Shown: piece after piece, positions 1 to 7,433 of the stretch | Numbering within the stretch: position 1 is the stretch's first letter | How the letters are laid out: every line of letters starts with the position of its first letter | Source of the DNA: an uncultured Faecalibacterium sp. | Lineage (GTDB): Bacteria; Bacillota; Clostridia; Oscillospirales; Ruminococcaceae | DNA: 35,975 bases | Direction: 5' to 3' | Assembly (NCBI GenBank): GCA_934561485.1 | Contig: CAKTGS010000011.1 | Coordinates: 1-35,975 of the forward strand | Position numbers and translations under genes: made by a program | Notes under the pieces: generated by a model | Told to the model about the DNA's origin: nothing | The model's input: the letters and a program-made list of their open reading frames with translations, nothing else | Databases searched by the model: none

Positions 1-227
<227 letters not shown>

Positions 228-728
228 TCAGAGCTTTCCGCTCTCCCGCAGCAGCGCATACTTTTCGTTGACCGCCTTTTCCACATTGGGGGTCACAAAC
301 TTGCTGATGTCGCTGCCGTAGCGGGCGGCCTCTTTTACAATGGTGGAAGAGAGGTAGCTCCACTTGATGCTGGTGGCCAGGAACATGGTCTCGATGCCCG
401 GCATCAGTGCGTGGTTGGTCTGGGCCAGCTGGATCTCGTTTTCAAAATCCGTCACAGCCCGCAGCCCCCGCACCATAACGGATGCGTGCCGCTTTTTGGC
501 AAACTCCACGGTCAGGCCGTCAAAGCTTTCCACCGTGACATTCGGAATGCCCTTGCAGCACTCAGTCAGAAGCGCCACACGCTCTTCCACGGTAAAAAGT
601 GGGTTCTTTGCGCTGTTGATCAGCACCGCCACGATCAGGTGGTCGTTGACCTTTGCCGCGCGCTTGATGATATCGAGATGTCCTTTGGTAACCGGATCAA
701 ACGACCCGGGATAAACAGCTGTTGCCAT
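228..728 (-). CDS. coaD: Phosphopantetheine adenylyltransferase CoaD
   Basis: 166 aa, the normal length of bacterial PPAT, which transfers AMP from ATP to 4'-phosphopantetheine in the penultimate step of coenzyme A synthesis. The N-terminus YPGSFDPVTKGHLDII carries the nucleotidyltransferase T-x-G-H motif. VMVRGLRAVTDFENE and the C-terminal S-S-T-x-V-K-E motif (canonically S-S-T-x-V-R, here with Lys) match the family. The start at 728 is chosen because AAAGGAGG sits just upstream; a longer reading to 866 has no ribosome binding site. The leader holds a perfect 7-bp hairpin (747-762) just before the ribosome binding site. CoaD acts in the cytoplasm, probably as a hexamer as in the family. Confidence 0.96.
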   Translation of the reverse strand: MATAVYPGSFDPVTKGHLDIIKRAAKVNDHLIVAVLINSAKNPLFTVEERVALLTECCKGIPNVTVESFDGLTVEFAKKRHASVMVRGLRAVTDFENEIQLAQTNHALMPGIETMFLATSIKWSYLSSTIVKEAARYGSDISKFVTPNVEKAVNEKYALLRESGKL

Positions 729-776
729 CGGTTGGTATCCTCCTTTGCGCTTTGAAAAGCGCGTTTTGGTTCTGCC

Positions 777-805
777 ATGATAGCACTTTCCATCCCCGGG
801 TGCAA
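777..805 (-). promoter_or_regulatory. coaD promoter
   Basis: On the minus strand: -35 TTGCAC (800-805), a 17-bp spacer, and -10 TATCAT (777-782) preceded by an extended TGC. The predicted transcript start is about 40 bases before coaD. Confidence 0.7.
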
Positions 806-1021
806 GCACCGGATGAATTTGCCGCATCGTATCGTTAAATTTTAAACAATCCATGCTGCACCGCATCGCAGTTGCTTGCTACGTTCTTAGTAAACCACAT
901 CGTCAAAATTTTATCAAGTCTTTTTTGCGAATTTTTTGTTTTTTGCGCTACAAACTATCTGCATAAATCGCTAAGATTTTTAGGCATCTTGCCAGACAGA
1001 CAAATTTTTCACGATAAACTA

Positions 1022-1050
1022 TTGATTCCGCACATTGTTAATGTTATAAC
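1022..1050 (+). promoter_or_regulatory. Candidate promoter of the butyryl-CoA CoA-transferase gene
   Basis: -35 TTGATT (1022-1027), a 17-bp spacer, and -10 TATAAC (1045-1050) with an extended TGT. This is the best sigma-A-like promoter in the roughly 510-bp AT-rich spacer 729-1239 and would give a leader of about 180 bases. The rest of the spacer holds no convincing gene. Confidence 0.6.
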
Positions 1051-1052
1051 TA
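1035..1052. promoter_or_regulatory. Rex-like operator over the 'but' promoter
   Basis: The 18-mer fits the Rex consensus TTGTTAA-N4-TTAACAA at 12 of 14 fixed positions: the left half is perfect and the right half is ATAACTA. It covers the -10 element, where a repressor would block transcription. Rex senses NADH/NAD+ and controls fermentation genes in Clostridia. Its presence in this genome is inferred. Confidence 0.45.
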
Positions 1053-1183
1053 AGTTGTGCAGGTATGCAGCCTTTTGTCATGCTCTTCCTTGCTGTGTGT
1101 CAGAATAGCAGGCCGCTGTGTCAAAGCTGTGTTAGAAGTGCAGGCAAATGGTAAATATCTTGCAAAGATTTTGTCCGCGTGGG

Positions 1184-1205
1184 ATTGTAAATAAGAATTT
1201 ACAAT
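1184..1205. repeat. Perfect palindrome in the 'but' leader
   Basis: A 9-bp perfect inverted repeat, ATTGTAAAT and ATTTACAAT, with a 4-base spacer ends 16 bases before the ribosome binding site. It could be a protein-binding site or an AT-only RNA hairpin. Its half-site spacing differs from a standard Rex box. Confidence 0.6.
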
Positions 1206-1239
1206 TCTTTTATGTTATTATAGGAGAGGATGGTTTATA

Positions 1240-2586
1240 ATGGATTTTATGGAACTGTACGCTCAGAAAAAGATGACTGCCGCACAGGCTGCCGCACTGG
1301 TCAAAAGCGGCGACTGGGTGGATTACGGCTGGGCCATCAACACCCCTGTGGCTGTGGATGCCGAAATTGCCAAGCGTCTGCCGGAATTGGAGGACGTCAA
1401 CTTCCGCGGCGGCATTCTGATGTGGGTGCCGGAGATCTTCCAGATCGCCGACCCCGCCGCCCACATGACCTGGAACAGCTGGCACATGGGCGGCATTGAG
1501 CGTAAGGCCATTGCACAGGGTTTCTCCTTCTATTCCCCCATCCGTTACTCGGAGCTGCCGCGCTACTACCGTGAAAGCCAGGACCCCGTGGACGTGGCTG
1601 TGTTCCAGGTGACCCCCATGGACGAGCACGGCTACTTCAACTTCGGTCCCAGCGCATCGCATCTGGGTGCCATGTGCGAAAAGGCCAAAAAGATCATTGT
1701 GGAAGTCAACAAAAACATGCCGCGCTGCCTGGGCGGCATGGAGAACTGTGTGCATATTTCGCAGGTAGCTGGCATTGTGGAAGGCACCAATCCCCCGCTG
1801 GGCCAGATGGCCGCTCCCGGTGCCGCCACCGAGGTGGACCTGAAGGTTGCCAACCTGATCGTGCCGCAGATCCCCAACGGTGCCTGCCTGCAGCTGGGCA
1901 TCGGCGGTATGCCCAACGCCATTGGCAGCCTGATCGCCCAGAGCGATCTGAAGGACCTGGGCGTGCACACCGAAATGTACGTGGACGCTTTTGTGGACAT
2001 TGCCAAGGCCGGCAAGATCAACGGCAGCCGCAAGCAGCTGGATAAGGGCCGCCAGGTATACGCCTTTGGTGCAGGCACCCAGAAGATGTACGACTACCTG
2101 AACGACAACCCGGAGTGCATGTCTGCCCCTGTGGACTACACCAACGACATCCGCAGCATCTCTGCCCTGGACAATTTTATTTCCATCAACAATGCCGTAG
2201 ACATCGACCTGTTCGGCCAGGTAAACGCCGAGAGTGCCGGCATCAAACACATTTCCGGTGCCGGCGGCCAGCTGGACTTTGTGCTGGGCGCATACCTTTC
2301 TAAGGGCGGCAAGAGCTTTATCTGCCTGTCCTCTACCTTCTTTAATAAAAAGACCGGCAAGTTGGAAAGCCGCATCCGCCCCACGCTGGAAAACGGTAGC
2401 ATTGTTACCGATACCCGCGCCAACCTGCACTACCTGTGCACCGAATACGGCTGCGTGAACCTGAAGGGCCTGACCGCCTGGGAAAAGGCCGAAGCCCTGA
2501 TCAGCGTAGCACATCCGGACTTCCGTGAGGAACTGATTCAGGAAGCTGAAAAGATGCACATCTGGCGCAGAAGCAATAAAATTTAA
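1240..2586 (+). CDS. but: Butyryl-CoA:acetate CoA-transferase
   Basis: 448 aa, usual for family I CoA-transferases of the Cat1/4-hydroxybutyrate group. It moves CoA from butyryl-CoA to acetate, releasing butyrate and acetyl-CoA; this is the terminal butyrate step in many gut Clostridia. Visible features are the [10 protein letters not shown] loop (221-230), the catalytic glutamate expected in HTEMYVD (Glu245), and a glycine-rich GAGGQLDF CoA-binding segment near 345. The whole sequence reads as the Faecalibacterium enzyme. The ATG at 1240 follows AGGAGAGG (1222-1229) with 10-base spacing. The gene has its own long leader with two palindromic sites, suggesting redox or metabolite control. The next gene starts 48 bases downstream without a clear terminator. 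Confidence 0.95.
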   Translation: MDFMELYAQKKMTAAQAAALVKSGDWVDYGWAINTPVAVDAEIAKRLPELEDVNFRGGILMWVPEIFQIADPAAHMTWNSWHMGGIERKAIAQGFSFYSPIRYSELPRYYRESQDPVDVAVFQVTPMDEHGYFNFGPSASHLGAMCEKAKKIIVEVNKNMPRCLGGMENCVHISQVAGIVEGTNPPLGQMAAPGAATEVDLKVANLIVPQIPNGACLQLGIGGMPNAIGSLIAQSDLKDLGVHTEMYVDAFVDIAKAGKINGSRKQLDKGRQVYAFGAGTQKMYDYLNDNPECMSAPVDYTNDIRSISALDNFISINNAVDIDLFGQVNAESAGIKHISGAGGQLDFVLGAYLSKGGKSFICLSSTFFNKKTGKLESRIRPTLENGSIVTDTRANLHYLCTEYGCVNLKGLTAWEKAEALISVAHPDFREELIQEAEKMHIWRRSNKI

Positions 2587-2603
2587 TAGTTGCTGTGGGA
2601 GGC

Positions 2604-2621
2604 CCTGCTGCCCGCAGCAGG
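2604..2621 (+). other. Short hairpin between 'but' and the AI-2E gene
   Basis: CCTGCTG and CAGCAGG pair around a 4-base loop with no T-tract. It may be a processing or stability element; it is not a convincing terminator, so read-through into the next gene is likely. Confidence 0.4.
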
Positions 2622-2634
2622 AACGGAGTTTGCC

Positions 2635-3885
2635 ATGATGGACAAAAAACCACACATCAAGCCATACCTGTACGGAATGCTGGCCGGGTTTGGCGCGATC
2701 AGCCTAAGTATCATCTTCTTTTTCCTGATCTATCGCTTTGACGGCTTTGGCAATGCCATCTCCACACTGACCGGTATTCTCATGCCGTTTATTTACGGTG
2801 CCGTCATTGCCTACCTGCTCAAGCCGGTGTGCAACACCATTGAAGGGTTTCTGCGCCGGTTCATCCCCGAAAAAATGAACGGGCTGATCAATGTGCTGGC
2901 GGTAACCTTTACCATCCTGTTCGGCTTTTTGGTAATCTACGCCTTGCTGATGATGATCATTCCCCAGCTGATCACCAGCGTAACCACCCTGTACTACACG
3001 GCACAGGCCAACTTTGCCAGGTTTATGCGCTGGGCCAACCACCTGGAGTTCATCGAAAACAACGAGCAGATCATGGACCTGCTCAATTCGGCTTATGATA
3101 CCATCAACACCAACCTGGACAGCTGGATCAAGAATACGCTGATGCCCTCCATGCAGAACATCGTAAGCGGTGCCGCCCTGGGCGTGCTGAACATTGTGAC
3201 TGTGGCCAAAAACCTGATCATCGGCATCATCGTGGCCGTGTACATGCTGGCCAGCCGCAAGCGCTTTGTGCAGCAGGCCAAGCTGATCCTGTACAGCATC
3301 GTCAAACCCCGCTGGGCTGAGCTGATCACCGAAGAGATCAAGTACGCCGACAAGATGTTCGGCGGTTTCATCAACGGCAAGATCATGGACTCCGCCATCA
3401 TCGGTGTGCTGTGCTACATCGGCTGCCTGATCTTCAAGTTCCCCAGTGCTCTGCTGGTGTCGGTGATCATCGGCGTAACCAATGTGATTCCCTTCTTCGG
3501 ACCGTTCATCGGTGCTGTACCGGCCACCCTGCTCATCCTGATCCAGAACCCCATCAAGGCGCTTTGGTTCATTCTGTTTGTGCTGGTGCTGCAGCAGCTG
3601 GACGGCAACATCATCGGGCCAAAAATTCTGGGCAACACCACCGGCCTTTCCAGCTTCTGGGTGCTGTTTGCTATCCTGCTGTTCGGCGGCCTGTGGGGCT
3701 TTGTTGGCATGATCGTGGGCGTGCCGCTGTTTGCCGTCATCTATGATGTGATCAAAAAGCTGGTCATCCACGGCCTGCGCCGCAACGAGGAAACCGAGCT
3801 GCTGCAGACCTACCACGACCGCTTCGGCGACCCGGAGGATAATGCCCCCGCTCAGGAAGCCGCTGCACCGCAGCCGAAGGACTGA
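2635..3885 (+). CDS. AI-2E family transporter (PerM/YdbI-like membrane protein)
   Basis: 416 aa with about eight hydrophobic segments: three near the N-terminus, a soluble stretch around residues 115-180, then a C-terminal block including the family-typical VTNVIPFFGPFIGAVPA and QQLDGNIIGPKILG. This is the AI-2E transporter family, whose members are variously linked to export of autoinducer-2 or to sodium/proton antiport; the substrate cannot be read from sequence. The start at 2635 (or the adjacent ATG at 2638) follows a GGAG at 2625. A longer reading from 2590 lacks a ribosome binding site. The C-terminus is acidic and alanine/proline-rich. It may share the 'but' transcript and ends at a strong terminator. 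Confidence 0.88.
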   Translation: MMDKKPHIKPYLYGMLAGFGAISLSIIFFFLIYRFDGFGNAISTLTGILMPFIYGAVIAYLLKPVCNTIEGFLRRFIPEKMNGLINVLAVTFTILFGFLVIYALLMMIIPQLITSVTTLYYTAQANFARFMRWANHLEFIENNEQIMDLLNSAYDTINTNLDSWIKNTLMPSMQNIVSGAALGVLNIVTVAKNLIIGIIVAVYMLASRKRFVQQAKLILYSIVKPRWAELITEEIKYADKMFGGFINGKIMDSAIIGVLCYIGCLIFKFPSALLVSVIIGVTNVIPFFGPFIGAVPATLLILIQNPIKALWFILFVLVLQQLDGNIIGPKILGNTTGLSSFWVLFAILLFGGLWGFVGMIVGVPLFAVIYDVIKKLVIHGLRRNEETELLQTYHDRFGDPEDNAPAQEAAAPQPKD

Positions 3886-3890
3886 TCAAG

Positions 3891-3941
3891 CAAAACAAAA
3901 CAGGAGTCTGCTCGCACTGAGCAGGCTCCTGTTTTGTTTTG
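3891..3941. terminator. Bidirectional terminator
   Basis: A very long hairpin: a 16-bp arm, a one-base bulge on each side, a 6-bp inner stem and a 5-base loop. The ends are A/T-rich on both strands, so it can stop the AI-2E gene (plus) and the beta-glucosidase operon (minus), which converge here. Confidence 0.92.
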
Positions 3942-3946
3942 TAGCT

Positions 3947-5392
3947 TTACAGTTCCTCGCCGTTGGTGGCAATCACATGCTTATACCAATAGAAACTGTC
4001 CTTGCGCAGGCGGGCGCATTCCTTCGGGTCATCATCGGTGCGGTCCACATAGATAAAGCCGTAGCGTTTTTTCACGCCGTTGCTGGTAGAGAGCAGATCC
4101 ACCGCCGACCACGGGCAGTAGGCCAGCATCTCCACCCCCTGATCCATTGCCCTTTTCATGGCGGCAATGTGTTTGCTCAGGTAGTCGATCCGGTAGTCAT
4201 CGTGGATTTTTCCGTCCGGGGTCAGGATGTCATAGGCACCCAGACCATTTTCCGTGATCATCAGCGGCTTGCCGTACCGATTGTACAGATCTCTCAGCAT
4301 GTACTCCATGCCGGTTGGGTCAATGGCCCAGTCCCAGTCAGTGGTGTCCAGGTTCGGGTTCCTGCACATCTCGTAGAAGCCCGGGTGGGTCTCAAACCCG
4401 CTGAGATCACCCTTTTTGCCGCTACGGTTCACACCACTGTAACGGATGGTCTTTGTGCCATCATCCGGGCAGGCCTTGGCGCACTCGCTGGCATAGTAGT
4501 TCAGCGCCAGGAAGTCGGAAGTCTCCTCACGGATCAGTTCCATATCTCCCGGTTCGATCACCGGCGCCAGGCCGTGCTCCTGCAGGTAGATCATGGCGGC
4601 TTTGTTGTACTCACCCTTGAAGTAAATATCTGTATAGTAGTCGTTGCGCAGGGCTTGGGCGTTCAGCGCTGCCATACAGTCCTCCGGCTTGGATGTCAGC
4701 GGGTAAATGGGCGCGTAGCCTATGGCTGCTCCCACCAGGCCGCCGGGCACCAGCTCATGCACCAGTTTGCAGGCAATGGCATGGGTCAGATTCATATGGT
4801 GGTTGATCTGATAGCGCAGCTGGTCGTGTCGGCCATCCTGCAGTTCCTCCGGGATGTAGCACTTCTGGTTCCAGTACTGCACAATGATGCTCTGCTCATT
4901 GATGGTCGTCCAGTATTTGACCTTATCCTTGAACTCGCTGATGACATAGTGGGCATAGGCTTCAAAATCAGCTACCACGCGGCGATCCATCCAGCCGCCG
5001 TACCGCTCCACCAGTGCCCAGGGCAGGTCATAGTGGTACAGTGTGACGATTGGCTCAATGCCGTTGGACCGCAGCTCGTCAATGAGGTTATGATAATAAC
5101 GGATGCCTTTTTCATTCACCGGGCCAGTGCCATCCGGGAATACCCGGCTCCATGCAATGGAAAAGCGGTAGGCTTTGAACCCCATCTCTTTCATCAGAGC
5201 AACGTCTTCTTTGTAGTGATGATACTGGTCGCTGGCCACTTCTGCCGTGGCAAAGCCGTAGACCTTGTAGCTGTCCTTGTTGATGACATCCTGCTGGCTC
5301 AGCTTTTTGCCGTCCTCCTGCGCGGCGCCTTCCACCTGATAGGCGCTGGTGGATGCCCCCCACAGGAAACTCTTCGGAAAAGGCTTATGCAT
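3947..5392 (-). CDS. 6-phospho-beta-glucosidase/galactosidase, glycoside hydrolase family 1
   Basis: 481 aa, full GH1 length. The acid/base glutamate is E166 in TTINEQ and the nucleophile is E381 in ITENG. The usual T-x-N-E-P is here N-E-Q; N-E-I is known in phospho-glucosidases, so position 5 is flexible. The loop S435-T-S-N-G-V-K-K442-R-Y444-G matches the Ser/Lys/Tyr phosphate-binding triad of 6-phospho glycosidases, so the substrate should be a PTS-phosphorylated beta-glucoside or beta-galactoside. It is the last gene of the PTS operon, starting 3 bases after the IIA stop; its AAGGAGG lies inside the end of IIA, pointing to coupled translation. Cytoplasmic. Confidence 0.93.
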   Translation of the reverse strand: MHKPFPKSFLWGASTSAYQVEGAAQEDGKKLSQQDVINKDSYKVYGFATAEVASDQYHHYKEDVALMKEMGFKAYRFSIAWSRVFPDGTGPVNEKGIRYYHNLIDELRSNGIEPIVTLYHYDLPWALVERYGGWMDRRVVADFEAYAHYVISEFKDKVKYWTTINEQSIIVQYWNQKCYIPEELQDGRHDQLRYQINHHMNLTHAIACKLVHELVPGGLVGAAIGYAPIYPLTSKPEDCMAALNAQALRNDYYTDIYFKGEYNKAAMIYLQEHGLAPVIEPGDMELIREETSDFLALNYYASECAKACPDDGTKTIRYSGVNRSGKKGDLSGFETHPGFYEMCRNPNLDTTDWDWAIDPTGMEYMLRDLYNRYGKPLMITENGLGAYDILTPDGKIHDDYRIDYLSKHIAAMKRAMDQGVEMLAYCPWSAVDLLSTSNGVKKRYGFIYVDRTDDDPKECARLRKDSFYWYKHVIATNGEEL

Positions 5393-5395
5393 CGG

Positions 5396-5722
5396 TCATG
5401 CCTCCTTATTGTAGATCAGCTTGTACATCTGGATCATTTCGCCGGCCATGTTCAGCTCACTCATAATGGTCATCAGGGTGTCCTGCGCATGGATGAACAG
5501 CAGGCAAAGCTCTGTCTTTTCACCGCGGGCTTCTCCCTGGATCACTTCTGTCTGCGCATTGTGCGCCTGCACAATGTTCTCATGCGCCTGCTTCATCAGG
5601 GTCTCAGCCTGGACAAAGTCCCCTTCCCGGGCGCTTTTCAGCGCTTTTGTGCAGCATTCGCGTGCATCACCGGCCGCCAGGATCACATTCATGGCAACTT
5701 CAGTCAGCTGATTTTCTTCCAT
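5396..5722 (-). CDS. PTS lactose/cellobiose-family IIA component
   Basis: 108 aa, the standard length for this all-helical IIA family. The phosphorylated histidine is His78 in LLFIHAQD, the same number as in lactose IIA of lactococci. It takes phosphate from HPr and passes it to IIB. The ATG at 5722 has AGGAGA 8 bases upstream. It lies 30 bases after IIC and 3 bases before the phospho-glycosidase in one operon. The sugar (cellobiose, lactose or another beta-disaccharide) cannot be fixed from sequence. Confidence 0.95.
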   Translation of the reverse strand: MEENQLTEVAMNVILAAGDARECCTKALKSAREGDFVQAETLMKQAHENIVQAHNAQTEVIQGEARGEKTELCLLFIHAQDTLMTIMSELNMAGEMIQMYKLIYNKEA

Positions 5723-5752
5723 AGTCGGATTCTCCTATCGCAATTTGATTCG

Positions 5753-6997
5753 TTAAGCAGCCTCTTCTTCGGCTTCTTCCTTCATGACCTGCTTTTCATA
5801 CACCTTGAAGAAGGGTTTCCAGATCAGGAAGGTGACCACAAAAATCAGCACCCAGAAGATAATGGCACGCCAGTCACCGGTCACAATCATGTAGCCAATG
5901 GGTGCCGGGATCTGGCCGGTGGTCACAGAAGCAGCAGGCACATCCAGCCAGCCCCAGGACATAACGAACCAGATGATCACAGCACTGACCAGTGTGTTGA
6001 TCCACATAGGCAGCATCAGAATGGGGTTGAACACAATGGGGGCGCCAAAGACCACCGGCTCGTTGATGTTGAAGATGGACGGACCAATGCACACTTTTCC
6101 CAGCGACTTGAGCCGCTTGGACTTGGAGAGCAGCATATGCATGTTCAGGGTCAGGGTGCAGCCCTGGCCGCCCAGGGTCATCAGGCTCAGCAGGTAGATG
6201 GTCTCGTAGCAGACGATGTTGGTGGGGGTCTGGCCTGCAGCCACCTGTGCAAGGTTGGCTGCGGTGCCGGCCATCAGGATCGGGGTTGTGAAGGTGCCCA
6301 GGAACCAGGTGGAAATACCCATGGAGTACAGGAACGAAATGGCCATCATCATAATAATCAAGCCCGGCAGAGTGCGGCCCAGATGCTCCAGCGGCGAAAA
6401 CACAGCGGAGATGACCTGGTAGATATCAATGTTCAGATTGCTGCTGATGATGGTGCCCAGCAGTACGCAAAGGAACATGGGCAGGATCTGATTGATCCAC
6501 TCGCAGACAAAATCCGGTATGGTAACGCTGTCCTCCAGGATGTGGAGCTTGGCGTAAAAGTGGTAGACCACCGACACCAGAATGCCCACCACCAGAGCCA
6601 CGAACATGCCGGTGGGACCGAAGCGGCCGAACTCCACGCTGAAGATACCGTCATCACCGATGGTGGGCTTGATGGCAATCAGGAATACGATGATGGAAGT
6701 GAGGCCCGCGTTCAGCACATAGCGGGTATGGCCCAGCTTTTCCATCAGCTGATTGGCCACCAGGAAGGTGAGGATCAGCGATGTAAGCTGGAAGGTGAAC
6801 TGCAGCACGCCGCTCAGATCCGGCAGGGCCGGGATCCAGGAGCGGAACACGTTGTAGAAAAAGATCAGCGAGCCAGTCATGATGATGGGCAGGATCTTCA
6901 TCATCGAGCCGGAAAGGGCGGACACCCAGGGATTCTGGGTGATTTTGCTCATTGCCGGAGCAAACTTGTTCTCCAGCCAGTCCATAATCTTACTCAT
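5753..6997 (-). CDS. PTS lactose/cellobiose-family IIC permease
   Basis: 414 aa with about ten hydrophobic segments. The conserved FNINEPVVFGAPIVFNP signature of the Lac family IIC substrate site is present in the second half. The C-terminus is a short charged tail rich in glutamate. The ATG overlaps the IIB stop by 4 bases (ATGA), so the two are translationally coupled. It imports the sugar across the membrane while IIB phosphorylates it. IIA, IIB and IIC are separate proteins here, as usual for the cellobiose-type branch. Confidence 0.95.
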   Translation of the reverse strand: MSKIMDWLENKFAPAMSKITQNPWVSALSGSMMKILPIIMTGSLIFFYNVFRSWIPALPDLSGVLQFTFQLTSLILTFLVANQLMEKLGHTRYVLNAGLTSIIVFLIAIKPTIGDDGIFSVEFGRFGPTGMFVALVVGILVSVVYHFYAKLHILEDSVTIPDFVCEWINQILPMFLCVLLGTIISSNLNIDIYQVISAVFSPLEHLGRTLPGLIIMMMAISFLYSMGISTWFLGTFTTPILMAGTAANLAQVAAGQTPTNIVCYETIYLLSLMTLGGQGCTLTLNMHMLLSKSKRLKSLGKVCIGPSIFNINEPVVFGAPIVFNPILMLPMWINTLVSAVIIWFVMSWGWLDVPAASVTTGQIPAPIGYMIVTGDWRAIIFWVLIFVVTFLIWKPFFKVYEKQVMKEEAEEEAA

Positions 6998-7314
6998 TGT
7001 GCATCCTCCTCGATCTTCTGGATTAATTTCAGCATTCCGACAGCGTCCAGCGTGCCGTAGATCTTCTGGGGAATAACGTCCACCTTAAAGTGATGGATCT
7101 TTGCCAGATCCTGATAATTGGGCAGCTGGCTGGAAAAATGCGGGCCAAGGAGCAGAATATCCGTTGCATCCAGATACTGTGCCACCTGCGATTCGCTTCT
7201 TGCCTCGATCTGCAGGTCGAGCTTCTGCTTCTTTGCTTCTGCGCGGACACGCTGCGCCAGAAATCCGCTGGACAGTCCAGCGCCGCAGCAGAGCATTACA
7301 TTCAGTTTTGCCAT
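6994..7314 (-). CDS. PTS lactose/cellobiose-family IIB component
   Basis: 106 aa, normal for this family. The N-terminus MAKLNVMLCCGAGLSSG holds the phosphorylated cysteine loop; Cys10 aligns with the active Cys10 of cellobiose IIB and Cys9 is an extra neighbour. It receives phosphate from IIA and gives it to the sugar. The start at 7314 is fixed by AAAGGAGG a few bases upstream; a longer reading to 7443 would run through the promoter and operator and overlap the regulator. First gene of the PTS transcript from the promoter at 7372-7401. Confidence 0.94.
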   Translation of the reverse strand: MAKLNVMLCCGAGLSSGFLAQRVRAEAKKQKLDLQIEARSESQVAQYLDATDILLLGPHFSSQLPNYQDLAKIHHFKVDVIPQKIYGTLDAVGMLKLIQKIEEDAQ

Positions 7315-7371
7315 GTGTGAAACCTCCTTTTTTTGAAACGGCCTTGTTTCCTTGCGGGATCTTCTGGCTTC

Positions 7372-7401
7372 ATGATACCGGAACAGCAGCAGAGATTTCA
7401 A
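7372..7401 (-). promoter_or_regulatory. PTS operon promoter
   Basis: Minus strand: -35 TTGAAA (7396-7401), an 18-bp spacer, -10 TATCAT (7372-7377). It lies between the regulator stop and IIB, so the structural genes can be expressed separately from the regulator. Confidence 0.75.
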
Positions 7402-7410
7402 GTCAGACCG

Positions 7411-7428
7411 CTGCACCCATTCGTGCAG
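7411..7428. promoter_or_regulatory. Candidate operator A of the LicR-type regulator
   Basis: The dyad CTGCAC-N6-GTGCAG lies just upstream of the PTS promoter -35, centred about 55 bp before the predicted transcript start, an activator position. A 17-base stretch matches operator B (9489-9505) at 15 positions. Confidence 0.6.
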
Positions 7429-7433
7429 GTATT

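Noticed and set aside
872..1108. 78-codon plus-strand frame before 'but'
   Set aside because: No ribosome binding site, AT-rich low-information protein, and it overlaps the likely 'but' promoter and operator.
1213..1221. Extended -10 (TGTTATTAT) right before 'but'
   Set aside because: Transcription from it would start at about 1228 and cut off the AGGAGAGG ribosome binding site.
2604..2621. Hairpin after 'but' as a terminator
   Set aside because: No T-tract follows; at best a processing or stability element.
1210..2655. Long minus-strand frame opposite 'but'
   Set aside because: Antisense shadow of a strongly recognised enzyme.
3947..5392. N-E-Q instead of N-E-P at the acid/base site of the GH1 enzyme as a sign of inactivity
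   Set aside because: The glutamate itself is kept and the following residue varies among 6-phospho-beta-glucosidases.
3842..7060. Very long plus-strand open frame (over 1000 codons)
   Set aside because: It lies antisense to the phospho-glycosidase, IIA and IIC genes; these have motifs and ribosome binding sites, and the long frame is low-complexity His/Gln/Val-rich antisense of GC-biased codons.
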